The position numbers and the translations under genes are program-made. From Ralstonia sp. SET104 (GTDB lineage Bacteria; Pseudomonadota; Gammaproteobacteria; Burkholderiales; Burkholderiaceae): 64,000 nucleotides of DNA. Positions 16,928-26,100 of this stretch are shown one piece after another. Under the pieces are notes generated by a model. The model was given only the letters and a program-made list of their open reading frames with translations, did no database searches and was not told the origin of the DNA. How positions within the stretch are numbered: the first letter of the stretch is position 1; each line of letters starts with the position of its first letter. The stretch lies in assembly GCF_003851545.1 (NCBI RefSeq), contig NZ_BHVX01000006.1:186001-250000 (forward strand), in the 5' to 3' direction.

Positions 16928-19354
16928 ATGACTCTCGACACGACTCAAACTGTGGATGCCCAAGAGGCGACGTGGCAAGAGCCGCCCAAATCCACGACCA
17001 ACCACGACGGCCTGCTCGACGCCGTCATGTGGATGTGTGAGCGCTATGGTGTCGGCAAAACGCCCGAGGCGCTGCTGGCCGGTCTGCCCAAGGGCGGCGT
17101 ACTGTCGCCTTCGCTGGCGCTCGGCGCGCTGGGCAATGCCGGGCTCACGGCCGGCCTTGTTGATCGTCACCTGCAACAACTGCCCGAGCACGTCATGCCG
17201 ATGATCCTCGTGCACAAGCAGATGGGCGGCTGCATCCTGCTCGCGCGCCGGCGCAATCCTGACAAGGAGGCGAAGGGCGGGCTCCTCTATCAAGTGGTGA
17301 TGCCCGACATCGGCCCCGAGCCGGTCGAATACACGCAAGAAGAGATGGACGCGGTTTACTCGGGCTACGCCATCCTCGTCAAGCCAACAGCCAAGGTCGA
17401 TACGCGTGCGGGCGAACAGGAACCCGAGCCCGCCGGCCACTGGCTGCTGCGCACGCTTTGGCGCTATCGCCGTTATTACGCGAGCGCGGCACTCGGCGCA
17501 TTGCTGATCAACGTGCTGGGCCTGGCCAGCATCTTCTTCACCATGAACGTCTACGACCGCGTCGTGCCCAATCAGGCGTTCGTGACGCTGTGGTCGCTGG
17601 CCATCGGCGTGGCAATTGCGATGACGTTCGAGGCGATCTCGCGTCAGGTTCGCGCGCATCTGCTTGATGTGGCCGGAAAAAAGGCCGATCTCGTCATGGG
17701 CACGCTGTTGTTCCGGCAGGCGCTGTCGATCCGGATGGAGAACAAGCCCGCCTCGGCCGGCTCGTTTGCGAATCAGCTTCGCGAGTATGAATCCGTGCGC
17801 GATTTCGCAACGTCCGCCACGCTGGCGGCCGTCTCCGATCTGCCGTTTGTGCTGCTGTTCGTGGGCGTGGTGTTCATGATTGGCGGCAGCCTGGGCTGGG
17901 TGCCCGCCATGATGGTGCCGCTCATCGTTGGTATCAGCGTGGTGGTGCAGTGGCCGCTCGCCAAGATCATGAAAGAGAACCTGCGCGAAGCGTCGCTCAA
18001 GCAGGGCGTGCTGATCGAATCGGTCGAAGGGCTGGAAACACTGAAGGCCGTGGGCGGCGAAGGGCACATGCAACGCCGCTGGGAGCGCTACAGCGCCTTG
18101 TCGGCGGCGTCCTCCATGAAGTCCCGCAAGATCTCGAGCAAGGCGACGAGCGTCGTCACGTTCCTGCAGCAACTGCAGACCGTCGTGCTGGTTGTATTGG
18201 GCGTGTACCTGATCGATGCGGGCCAACTGACGCAAGGCGCGCTGATCGGTACGGTCATGCTCGCAGGCCGGATCACAGCGCCGCTGAGCCAGGTGATGGG
18301 CCTCGCGCTGCGTTTCCAGCAAGCCAAGGCGGCGCTGGCTTCGCTCAACAACCTGATGACCATGCCGGTCGACCGCGATCCGGCACGTGAATACCTGCCC
18401 AAGCCGCCGCTGTCGGGCCAGATTTCGCTCAAGGATGTCCAGTTCGCCTATCCGGCCCCGCCGATGCAGCCGAACCCGGCCATCCTCAAGGGCGTCAGCC
18501 TGGCCGTCCAGCCGGGCGAACGCGTGGCGATTCTCGGCCGCATCGGCAGCGGCAAGTCAACGCTGCTGCGTGTGATGGCGCGCCTGTACGCGCCCACCGC
18601 AGGCCAGATGTTTACCGACGGGCTCGACGTTGAGCAGATCGACCCGGCGGACTGGCGCAAGACGGTTGGCTACGTTGGCCAGGACGCGCGCCTCTTCCAC
18701 GGCACGCTGCGCGAAAACGTGATGATCGGCCGCCCCGAAGCGTCTGCCGAGGCGTTTCTGCGCGTGCTGAAACTGACCGGTCTTGATCAGGTAGCGGCCA
18801 AGCACCCGAAGGGCATCAACTTGCCGATCGGTGAAGGCGGGCAGGGCGTCTCCGGCGGTCAGCGTCAGCTTGTGTCGCTTGCGCGCAGCCTGCTGGCTCG
18901 CCCGCAACTGCTGCTGCTCGATGAGCCGACCAGCGCAATGGACAACCAGACCGAAACCGCGTTTCTCGGCCACCTCGCCCGCGCGACACAAGGCCAGACG
19001 CTTGTGATTGTCACGCACCGCCCGTCGATCCTCGCGCTGGTCGATCGAATTATCGTGGTTGAAGACGGCAAGGTCGTTGCCGACGGCCCAAAGGAGAGGG
19101 TTCTGGCCGCGCTGTCCGGCGAAGCCCAAACCGCGCCCGGCACTGCCCGGCGACCCGCAGCGAACAGCGCAACGTCGGCTGCATCAACGGACGCGCAACC
19201 GGCTACGCCGAAGCCCGTGGCAATCACCGCGAAACGTTCGGCGCGACCTGCCCCCGATGGCGCGGCCCATTCGACGGCCCAGTCGACGGCACCGTCGCCG
19301 TCCCTCGGCCAACCCGCTGCCACGCAGCAGCCCAACCGGGAGTCGATTCGATGA
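16928..19354 (+). CDS. Type I secretion ABC transporter (LapB-like)
   Basis: An 808-residue ABC exporter of the adhesin-secreting LapB branch. The N-terminal 130 residues are a C39-like domain without a peptidase cysteine in the right place, which in relatives binds the substrate. The membrane domain covers about 165-430. The ATPase has Walker A GRIGSGKST (about 537-545), signature VSGGQRQ (about 641), Walker B LLLLDEP (about 661) and the H-loop VTHR. A long low-complexity tail rich in Ala, Pro and Ser (about 730-808) is unusual. The start is MTLDTTQ, by comparison with the family. The gene overlaps the next by ATGA. It should power export of the adhesin at 23138-28132. Confidence 0.9.
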   Translation: MTLDTTQTVDAQEATWQEPPKSTTNHDGLLDAVMWMCERYGVGKTPEALLAGLPKGGVLSPSLALGALGNAGLTAGLVDRHLQQLPEHVMPMILVHKQMGGCILLARRRNPDKEAKGGLLYQVVMPDIGPEPVEYTQEEMDAVYSGYAILVKPTAKVDTRAGEQEPEPAGHWLLRTLWRYRRYYASAALGALLINVLGLASIFFTMNVYDRVVPNQAFVTLWSLAIGVAIAMTFEAISRQVRAHLLDVAGKKADLVMGTLLFRQALSIRMENKPASAGSFANQLREYESVRDFATSATLAAVSDLPFVLLFVGVVFMIGGSLGWVPAMMVPLIVGISVVVQWPLAKIMKENLREASLKQGVLIESVEGLETLKAVGGEGHMQRRWERYSALSAASSMKSRKISSKATSVVTFLQQLQTVVLVVLGVYLIDAGQLTQGALIGTVMLAGRITAPLSQVMGLALRFQQAKAALASLNNLMTMPVDRDPAREYLPKPPLSGQISLKDVQFAYPAPPMQPNPAILKGVSLAVQPGERVAILGRIGSGKSTLLRVMARLYAPTAGQMFTDGLDVEQIDPADWRKTVGYVGQDARLFHGTLRENVMIGRPEASAEAFLRVLKLTGLDQVAAKHPKGINLPIGEGGQGVSGGQRQLVSLARSLLARPQLLLLDEPTSAMDNQTETAFLGHLARATQGQTLVIVTHRPSILALVDRIIVVEDGKVVADGPKERVLAALSGEAQTAPGTARRPAANSATSAASTDAQPATPKPVAITAKRSARPAPDGAAHSTAQSTAPSPSLGQPAATQQPNRESIR

Positions 19355-20598
19355 GCTTCAATATCTTCAGGAAATGGCTGCCGCGAAAAGCCAAATTGTC
19401 GGCGGGTGACGCCGCGTTCATGAACGACGTGCAGGAGTCGCTGCTCACGCAGTCGACGCCCGGCTCGATGCTGGTGATGTACGTGATTGGCGCGCTCCTC
19501 GTGGTTGGCCTCGGCTGGGCAAATTTCGCCCGTGTTGAAGAGGTGACCAACGGCGAAGGCACGATCATCTCGAAGAGCCGCGAGCAGGTCATCCAAAGCC
19601 TGGAGGGCGGGATTCTCGAGCAGCTTGACGTGCGCGAGGGCGACATCGTCAAGAAAGGGCAGGTGCTCGCCAAGATCGACCCGACCCGCGCCGAGACGAG
19701 CTACCGCGAGGCATGGTCCAAGCAGATCGGCCTGAAAGCGACCATCGCGCGCCTGCGTGCCGAAGCGTACAGTCAGCCGCTCGTTTTTCCTGACGACGTC
19801 AAGGGCGTGCCCGAGGTGGTCAAGCAGGAAACGCTGGCCTACAACGCGCGCCGCCGGGCGCTGGAAGACAGCGTTGCCGCGCTGGAGAAGAGCCACGCGC
19901 TGTCGATGCGCGAGATTGGCATGGCAGAGCCGCTGTCGGCCAAGGGGTTGATCTCCGAGGTCGAGTTGCTGCGCATGCGCCGTCAAGCCAACGAACTGCG
20001 TTCGCAGATCGTCGATCGCCGCAACCGCTATCAGGCCGATGCCAACTCCGAGCTGATCAAGCTGGAACTGGAACTGGCGCAGACCAGCGAAACGGTCGTC
20101 GGACGCGCAGATGTGCTGCAACGTACGACCGTCGTCGCGCCTGTGTATGGCACCGTGAAGAATATCCGCGTGAACACAATCGGCGGTGTGATCCAGCCGG
20201 GCGAGCACATCATGGAAATCGTGCCGCTGGAAGACCAACTGCTGGTCGAGGCCCGCATCAAGCCGTCGGACGTGGCATTCCTGCACCCCGGCCAGCCAGC
20301 CACCGTCAAGGTCACCGCGTACGACTTCGGCATTTATGGCGGTCTCAAAGGCAAGGTCGAGCACATCAGCCCGGATACGCTGAAGGACGACCAAAAGGCC
20401 GCTGCCGGGCGCCCTGACGCGACGTACTACCGCGTCCTGGTGTTGACCGAATCGAGCGCTTTGCAGGCCGGCGGCAAAACGCTGCCGATCTTGCCGGGCA
20501 TGGTGGCAACCGTCGATATCCGCACGGGCGAGAAGACGATTCTCGACTACCTGCTCAAGCCGATCTTCAAGGCGCGTGAAGCGTTCCGGGAGCGTTGA
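19351..20598 (+). CDS. HlyD-family periplasmic adaptor (LapC-like)
   Basis: A 415-residue membrane-fusion protein. One TM helix lies at about 36-56 (MLVMYVIGALLVVGLGWANF), followed by the first lipoyl half VIQSLEGGILEQLDVREGDIVKKGQVLAKIDP, a helical hairpin (about 110-250), and the second lipoyl half plus beta-barrel (VVAPVYGTVKNI, then VARIKPSD-like VEARIKPSD). It links the ABC protein to the outer-membrane channel. It overlaps the ABC gene by 4 bp and ends 2 bp before the TolC gene, so the three are one operon. Confidence 0.92.
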   Translation: MSFNIFRKWLPRKAKLSAGDAAFMNDVQESLLTQSTPGSMLVMYVIGALLVVGLGWANFARVEEVTNGEGTIISKSREQVIQSLEGGILEQLDVREGDIVKKGQVLAKIDPTRAETSYREAWSKQIGLKATIARLRAEAYSQPLVFPDDVKGVPEVVKQETLAYNARRRALEDSVAALEKSHALSMREIGMAEPLSAKGLISEVELLRMRRQANELRSQIVDRRNRYQADANSELIKLELELAQTSETVVGRADVLQRTTVVAPVYGTVKNIRVNTIGGVIQPGEHIMEIVPLEDQLLVEARIKPSDVAFLHPGQPATVKVTAYDFGIYGGLKGKVEHISPDTLKDDQKAAAGRPDATYYRVLVLTESSALQAGGKTLPILPGMVATVDIRTGEKTILDYLLKPIFKAREAFRER

Positions 20599-20600
20599 TC

Positions 20601-22808
20601 ATGACCGACCGGAACCGAATCCCACCATCTGCGATACCGGTGCCCAAGTCGGCATTTCGGCCGATCGCCTGGGTTGTCTCATCGCTGTTTGCGCTCGCGC
20701 CGCTGGCGTTTGCAGAAGAGGCGCGCGCGCAGGGCGCGGTCGGCCTGCGTTCGCATGTGCCGTTTACCGAATGGGCTGGTCAGACGTCGGCTGCTGCGGC
20801 GCAAGTCAAGGCGGACGAGCAGAAGCGCGCGATCGAGACTGACACAACTGAAGGCCAGGCGCGCCTGGCGGCGCAGGCCACGCGTGCTGAAGCGGCGCGG
20901 CAGCTCCAGCGCGCCGAAGAACAGGCCAGGCTGGTGCGTGAAGCGCAGGCGCGGGAGGTCTCGCGTATGGCTGAGGAAGCTGCACGGCTGGAGGCCGCGC
21001 GCGCAGAAGCGCAGGCAAAACAACGGGCAGACGAAGAGCGTGCCGCAGCCGAGAAGCGCCGTCAGCAAGAGCAGGCACGTGTCGCTGAAGCAGCACGCGC
21101 TGAGGCCATCGCGAAACAGCAGGCGGAAGCGGAACGCGTAGCCGCTGCTGAAGCGCGCGCGCAGGAGGCCGACGCGCAACGCCGCGAGACGGAGGCTCGC
21201 GCGGCGGCAGCGCGCGAATTCCAGGCGCGCGCCGAAGCTGAGCGCACCGCCGAAGCCAGGGCCGAAGCGGCACGCCAGAACCAACGCGAGCATCTGCCAG
21301 CACGGCGTTCGGACGATGGTTTGGTCGAATTCAAGGCCGTCGTTCCCCCGGGCACGGTGCCCGCCGCACCGGAAGATGCGCCTGCCGTCGCGCCGTCGGC
21401 CAAACCGCAACCTTCACCGGCGTCTGTGGCGCGTCTGCCCGAGATGCCTGCACCATCCGCCGCAAGCGAAGGCCCCAAAGCGCGCCACGGCAAAGCGAGC
21501 GCGGTGCCCGCCAAGGGCACGCCTGGGCAGTTCGCACGGTGGCTGGAGGCGCAATCTGATGACTACGGCTCGGGCCCGACGCCATCGCCTGAAAAGCTGC
21601 GCGAGATCTTCTGGCGGGCGGTTCAAATGGCCGCCGAACGCAGCCCCGAAGTGCGACAGGCTTACGCCAGCTACCAGGCCGCCAATGCGGATGTGGCAGA
21701 AGCCAAGGGCCAGCGCTGGCCCCAGGTGGATATCGGCTCTCAATCGCCAGGACTCAACTTCGGCCCCGGCGGCAATGGTGACGGTAGCGGCTCGGGCAAC
21801 CCCCTGTCGGTCAACGTCACGACCAATCTCTTCGATTGGGGGCGCACGAAGAACACGATCGGTAGCCGCGAGCACCTTTCCACTGCAGCCAATCGGGCCT
21901 ATGACGCTGCCATGGAAAAGGTCGGCTTCGATGTTTCCTCAACGCTGATCGAGTTGGGCAAGCAACGCAACATCGTCGATCTGAGCCAGCAGTTTGTCGA
22001 CCGCATGGCAACGCTGGTCAAGATGCTGAGCGAGATCGTGGAGGTTGACCGCGGCCGTGGCAGTGAGCTGACGCAGGCAAAAACGCGGCTACTGCAGGCA
22101 GAAGCCTCGCGGGACACGGCCGAAGCCCGCGCGCGCGACGCAGAACTCACGCTGCGCAAACTGGTGGGCGACGAGGCGGTGATGATTCCGCGCACGCGGG
22201 CGTGGTCTGTCGAGCCTGGCAACTTGGAAAAACTGTTGTCGCTGGTGGGCGCGCATCCGAGTCTGCAGCAAGCGAAGGCCGAGGCGGACGCTGCGGACAT
22301 GAGCGCCAAGGCGGTCAAGGCATCGGCTCTGCCGCAGGTCAACTGGGTGGTGAGCGCGGGCATGAGCAAAGACGCGCTAGGCCGCCGGCAACCATGGCAA
22401 ACCATGCTGAACCTGAATTGGGGGGCATTCCGCGGCGGTTCCGCCAAGGCTGCGACCGAAGCCGCAGGCGCGCGCGCCGAAGCGAGCTGGCAGCGCTTGG
22501 AACAGCAACGCCGCGATCTCGAATATGCGGTGCGCACGGCCGACCAGGATGCGAACACCATGCTGCAACGTGCCGATCTGTACCAAGGCTTGTCGGCTGA
22601 GACCGACCAGGTGCGCAAAGCGTTTTTCGAGCAGTGGCACCACCTTGGCCGGCGCACGCTGCTTGATGTGCTGACCGCGGAAAACGAGCACTACGGCAAC
22701 CGCGTCGCAGAAGTCACCAACCGCTTCGACGCCTACCTCGCTGTGTTCCGCGAGCACTACTCGGCGGGCGCTTTGGCCCAATGGCTGAGAAACGAACACG
22801 GTCAGTGA
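20601..22808 (+). CDS. TolC-family outer-membrane channel with long coiled-coil N-terminus
   Basis: A 735-residue protein, far longer than the usual 450-500 residues. A signal-like segment (about 22-42, IAWVVSSLFALAPLAFA) is followed by an Ala/Glu/Arg/Gln-rich stretch of about 170 residues (about 60-235) that should form a single long charged helix or coiled coil. A Pro/Ala linker (about 245-315) leads to the TolC part (about 325-725), with SPEVRQAYASYQAANADVAEAKGQRWPQ and TNLFDWGRT typical of outer-membrane efflux proteins. It is the last gene of the operon and is followed by a terminator. The extra segment may span the periplasm or reach peptidoglycan; nothing in the sequence proves this. 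Confidence 0.87.
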   Translation: MTDRNRIPPSAIPVPKSAFRPIAWVVSSLFALAPLAFAEEARAQGAVGLRSHVPFTEWAGQTSAAAAQVKADEQKRAIETDTTEGQARLAAQATRAEAARQLQRAEEQARLVREAQAREVSRMAEEAARLEAARAEAQAKQRADEERAAAEKRRQQEQARVAEAARAEAIAKQQAEAERVAAAEARAQEADAQRRETEARAAAAREFQARAEAERTAEARAEAARQNQREHLPARRSDDGLVEFKAVVPPGTVPAAPEDAPAVAPSAKPQPSPASVARLPEMPAPSAASEGPKARHGKASAVPAKGTPGQFARWLEAQSDDYGSGPTPSPEKLREIFWRAVQMAAERSPEVRQAYASYQAANADVAEAKGQRWPQVDIGSQSPGLNFGPGGNGDGSGSGNPLSVNVTTNLFDWGRTKNTIGSREHLSTAANRAYDAAMEKVGFDVSSTLIELGKQRNIVDLSQQFVDRMATLVKMLSEIVEVDRGRGSELTQAKTRLLQAEASRDTAEARARDAELTLRKLVGDEAVMIPRTRAWSVEPGNLEKLLSLVGAHPSLQQAKAEADAADMSAKAVKASALPQVNWVVSAGMSKDALGRRQPWQTMLNLNWGAFRGGSAKAATEAAGARAEASWQRLEQQRRDLEYAVRTADQDANTMLQRADLYQGLSAETDQVRKAFFEQWHHLGRRTLLDVLTAENEHYGNRVAEVTNRFDAYLAVFREHYSAGALAQWLRNEHGQ

Positions 22809-22833
22809 TCGTTCAACCTGCAGGGTTCAAACG

Positions 22834-22869
22834 AAGCCGTGGCGCATGCGTTGTGCCACGGCTTTTTTC
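22834..22869 (+). terminator. Rho-independent terminator of the secretion operon
   Basis: AAGCCGTGGC (22834-22843) pairs with GCCACGGCTT (22855-22864), followed by a T-run. It separates the secretion operon from the adhesin gene, which therefore needs its own promoter. Confidence 0.9.
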
Positions 22870-23137
22870 TTGTCGGGGCGGGAAAAAACGCCGTTTCGGG
22901 AAGGGAGTGCGAATAGGAACTGCCTGAAAAAGTACATGCGCATTAGATGGCGTGACGCCCATAAGAGCAAATCGTACTGGTCCTACGCATATCTAAATCC
23001 GTCTGGTTTTGATTGCCAGAGCAGACCGCGAGAATTGCCCTCAATCAGAGGTCCATAGCGGGCCAACGATGTTTGAAACCTCTCTTCCATTTCCGCTGGC
23101 CCCACGGCCGGCATATTGTCAAAGGACAGCGTTGAAC
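22870..23137 (+). promoter_or_regulatory. Adhesin promoter region
   Basis: This non-coding leader is AT-richer than average. It carries ATCGTACTGGT at 22971-22981 and CTCAATCAG at 23040-23048, both also present before the secretion operon; CTCAATCAG sits about 100 bp before the start codon in each case. AAAGGA lies 11 bases before the chosen adhesin start. Confidence 0.45.
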
Positions 23138-26100
23138 ATGAGCACTGTGAAGCTGGCCGTCGTGGACGGCAAGACCATTACTCAGGCGGCCGACCTGCAG
23201 GGCGGCAAGGCTGCCGGGGCGGTGAAAGTCCGCTCCATCAAGGGCGGTAAATTCATTCTTTCTGACGTCAAGACCGGGCACGCGCCTGAAAACATCACGA
23301 TCAAGCGTGTCGGCAAGAACCTGCTGGTGAGTCTGGAGGGTGACGATCTCGAGCACCCCTCGCTCATCATTGAAGAGTTCTACGGTAACGAAGCCCAGCT
23401 CGTTGGCATGGGCGAAGACGGCGCATACCACGAATATGTAGCGACCGATGCGCAGGACGACCACGAGGCTTCTGAGCTTTCTGATGGCTCGGATTCTCCG
23501 CTCGTCCTGGGCGCCCAGCAGATGACCGGCTTCAGTGGTAGCGACCTGATCGCCGGATCCGGCGCAGGCGCTGCAGGGGCAGCAGGCGCGGCCGGCGCGG
23601 CCGGTCTGGGTGCCGCCGGCTGGGCGGCTCTGGGTGCGTTTGGTCTGGCGGCCGCTGGCATGATCGGCGCCGGCATCGCTGACAGCCGCCGCGGCAATGG
23701 TGGCGGCAATGGTGGTGGCAACGGCGGCGGTAACGGCGGCGGCCTCGATCCCGCCGATGGCGACCACCTCGTGCCGACCATCGGACAAGTCATCGATAAC
23801 TTCGGCCCCAAGACCGGTCCGATCCCGCAAGGCGGCTTCACCGACGACCTCACGCCGACGTTCATCGGCACCGGCACCGCACCGGGCAACAAGATCGAAA
23901 TCTACGACAACGGGCAGAAGATTGGCGAGGCGATCGTCAAGGCCGACGGTACGTGGGAATTTCCGGTGACGGTGGAGCTGGGCAATGGCGCGCACAACGT
24001 CTACGTAGTCGAGCATGACAGCGCGACGGGCGCCGTGGGCAAGCCCTCAGCCGAATTCAACTTTACGGTTGATACGGTGGCGCCCGCGCTGCCTGCGTTC
24101 GAGGTTGTTGACCAGAACGGCGATCCGGTTGGCAGCCCGACCAATGAAACGAACCCGATCTTCCTTGGCGACCATGTCGAGCCGGGCCACACCGTGATCG
24201 TGCGAGACAAAGATACCGGCGAGATCATCGGCACGGTTGTGGTTGGTGAGGACGGTTCTTGGGCAATCTCGCCCGAGACAGCACTGACCGAAGGCGACCG
24301 CCATTTTGAAGTGATCGTTGAAGATCAGGCCGGCAATCGCTCGGCGGCCGACTACGACCTGACCGTCGACACCACGCCCCCGACCAATCCGGTGTTTGAA
24401 GTGGTGGACGAACATGGCAACCCGATCGACTCGGGCGACCCGACCGGCGAGAAGAATCCGGTGTTCCGTGGCTCGGACGGCGAAGAGGGCGCCACGGTCA
24501 TCATCCGTGACCCGGATACCGGCACCGTCATTGGCACCGACATTGTCGATGAGCACGGCAACTGGGAAATCCCGGTTGACACCGGTGGCGACGGTGATCA
24601 CCACTATGAAGTCGTGATCGAAGACCCGGCCGGCAACAAAAGCGACCCGATTGATTTCGAAATCATTGTCGACACCACGCTTCCGGCATCCCCGGTGTTC
24701 GATGTGGTGGACCACGGCGGCAATCTGATCGGTGCGGGCGGCTCAACCAACGACAGCACCCCGGTGTTCCGTGGACGCGACGCCGACGAAGGCAATACTG
24801 TCATCATCCGTAACCCGGATACCGGCGCCATCATTGGCACGGCTATTGTTGATGAGCACGGCAACTGGGAAATCCCGGTTGACAACGGCGGCATTGAAGG
24901 CGATTACCACTACGAAGTCGTGGTTGAAAACCCGCACGGCAATCACAGCACGCCGGTTCGGCACGACCTGATCATCGACACCACGCCTCCGGCGGACCCG
25001 GTGTTCGAGGTGGTGGACCAGGACGGCAACCCGATCGGCTCCGGCGACTCGACCAACGAGACGGACCCGGTGTTCCGTGGCTCGGGTGGTGACGAGGGCG
25101 ACAAGGTCATCATCCGTGATCCGGATACGGGCACCGTCATTGGCACGGGCATCGTTGATGAGCACGGCAACTGGGAAATCCCGGTTGACACCGGCGGCGT
25201 CGAAGGCGATCACCACTACGAAGTCGTGATCGAAGACCCGGCTGGCAACGTGAGTGATCCCGTCGAGTACGACTTGATTGTCGACACCACCGCCCCGGCT
25301 GACCCGGTGTTTGAAGTGGTGGATCAGGCCGGCAACCCGATTGGTGATGGTGGAAACACGCGTGAGACGGAACCGGTGTTCCGCGGTACCGGCGGCGATG
25401 CGGGCGACAAGGTGATCGTGCGCGACGAAGACGGCAACGTCATCGGCACGGGCACGGTCAAGGACGACGGCACGTGGGAAATCCCCACCGAAACGCCGCT
25501 CGACGAAGGCAGCCACCACTTCGACGTGGTGATCCAGGACCCCGCGGGCAACGAGTCGGGTTCGGTGGGCTACGACATGAATGTGGACCTGACGACCCCG
25601 CTGGCGACGGCCGTGATCGACGACATGGGCAAAGACGTTGGCTTTAACGACTCCGACTGGCTGACCAACGATGGCTCAGCCGGCCGCCTCATTCGCGGCC
25701 ATGTGGAAAACGTGCTGGCGGCTGGTGAGAAGGTGCAGATCTCGACCGATGGCGGTGCGAACTGGTTCGATGCAGTGGTGCGCACCGACGGCACGTGGTT
25801 CGCAGTGGACCCCAACGTCCATAGCGGCGATTGGGAAATCCAGGCACGTGTCGTTGGCAGTGGCGGTACGCCGAGTACGGTTGCGCAGCAGACTGTGGCG
25901 CTGGATATGGATGTGCCACAGGCACCGGCAAGCGTTGACGTGCACGCCGATTCGATTACGGTTGATCTGACGGGAACAAAAGCGCAAGCCGGAGACATGC
26001 TTCATATTGCGCACGGTGCCCCAAACCTCACGTACGCCGCCACGCATGGCAGTTTCAACTACACGTTGACCGATGCTGATATTCGGCGCGGTTGGGTTGA

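Noticed and set aside
18865-20394. 509-codon minus-strand frame across the ABC and HlyD genes
   Set aside because: It is antisense to two genes with clear motifs and coupled starts; high GC leaves such frames open by chance.
23500-23745. LapG-type cleavage site and LapD/LapG system
   Set aside because: Ala-Ala-Gly triplets abound in the Ala/Gly-rich segment so a site cannot be told apart, and neither a LapG-type protease nor a LapD-type sensor gene is in the window.
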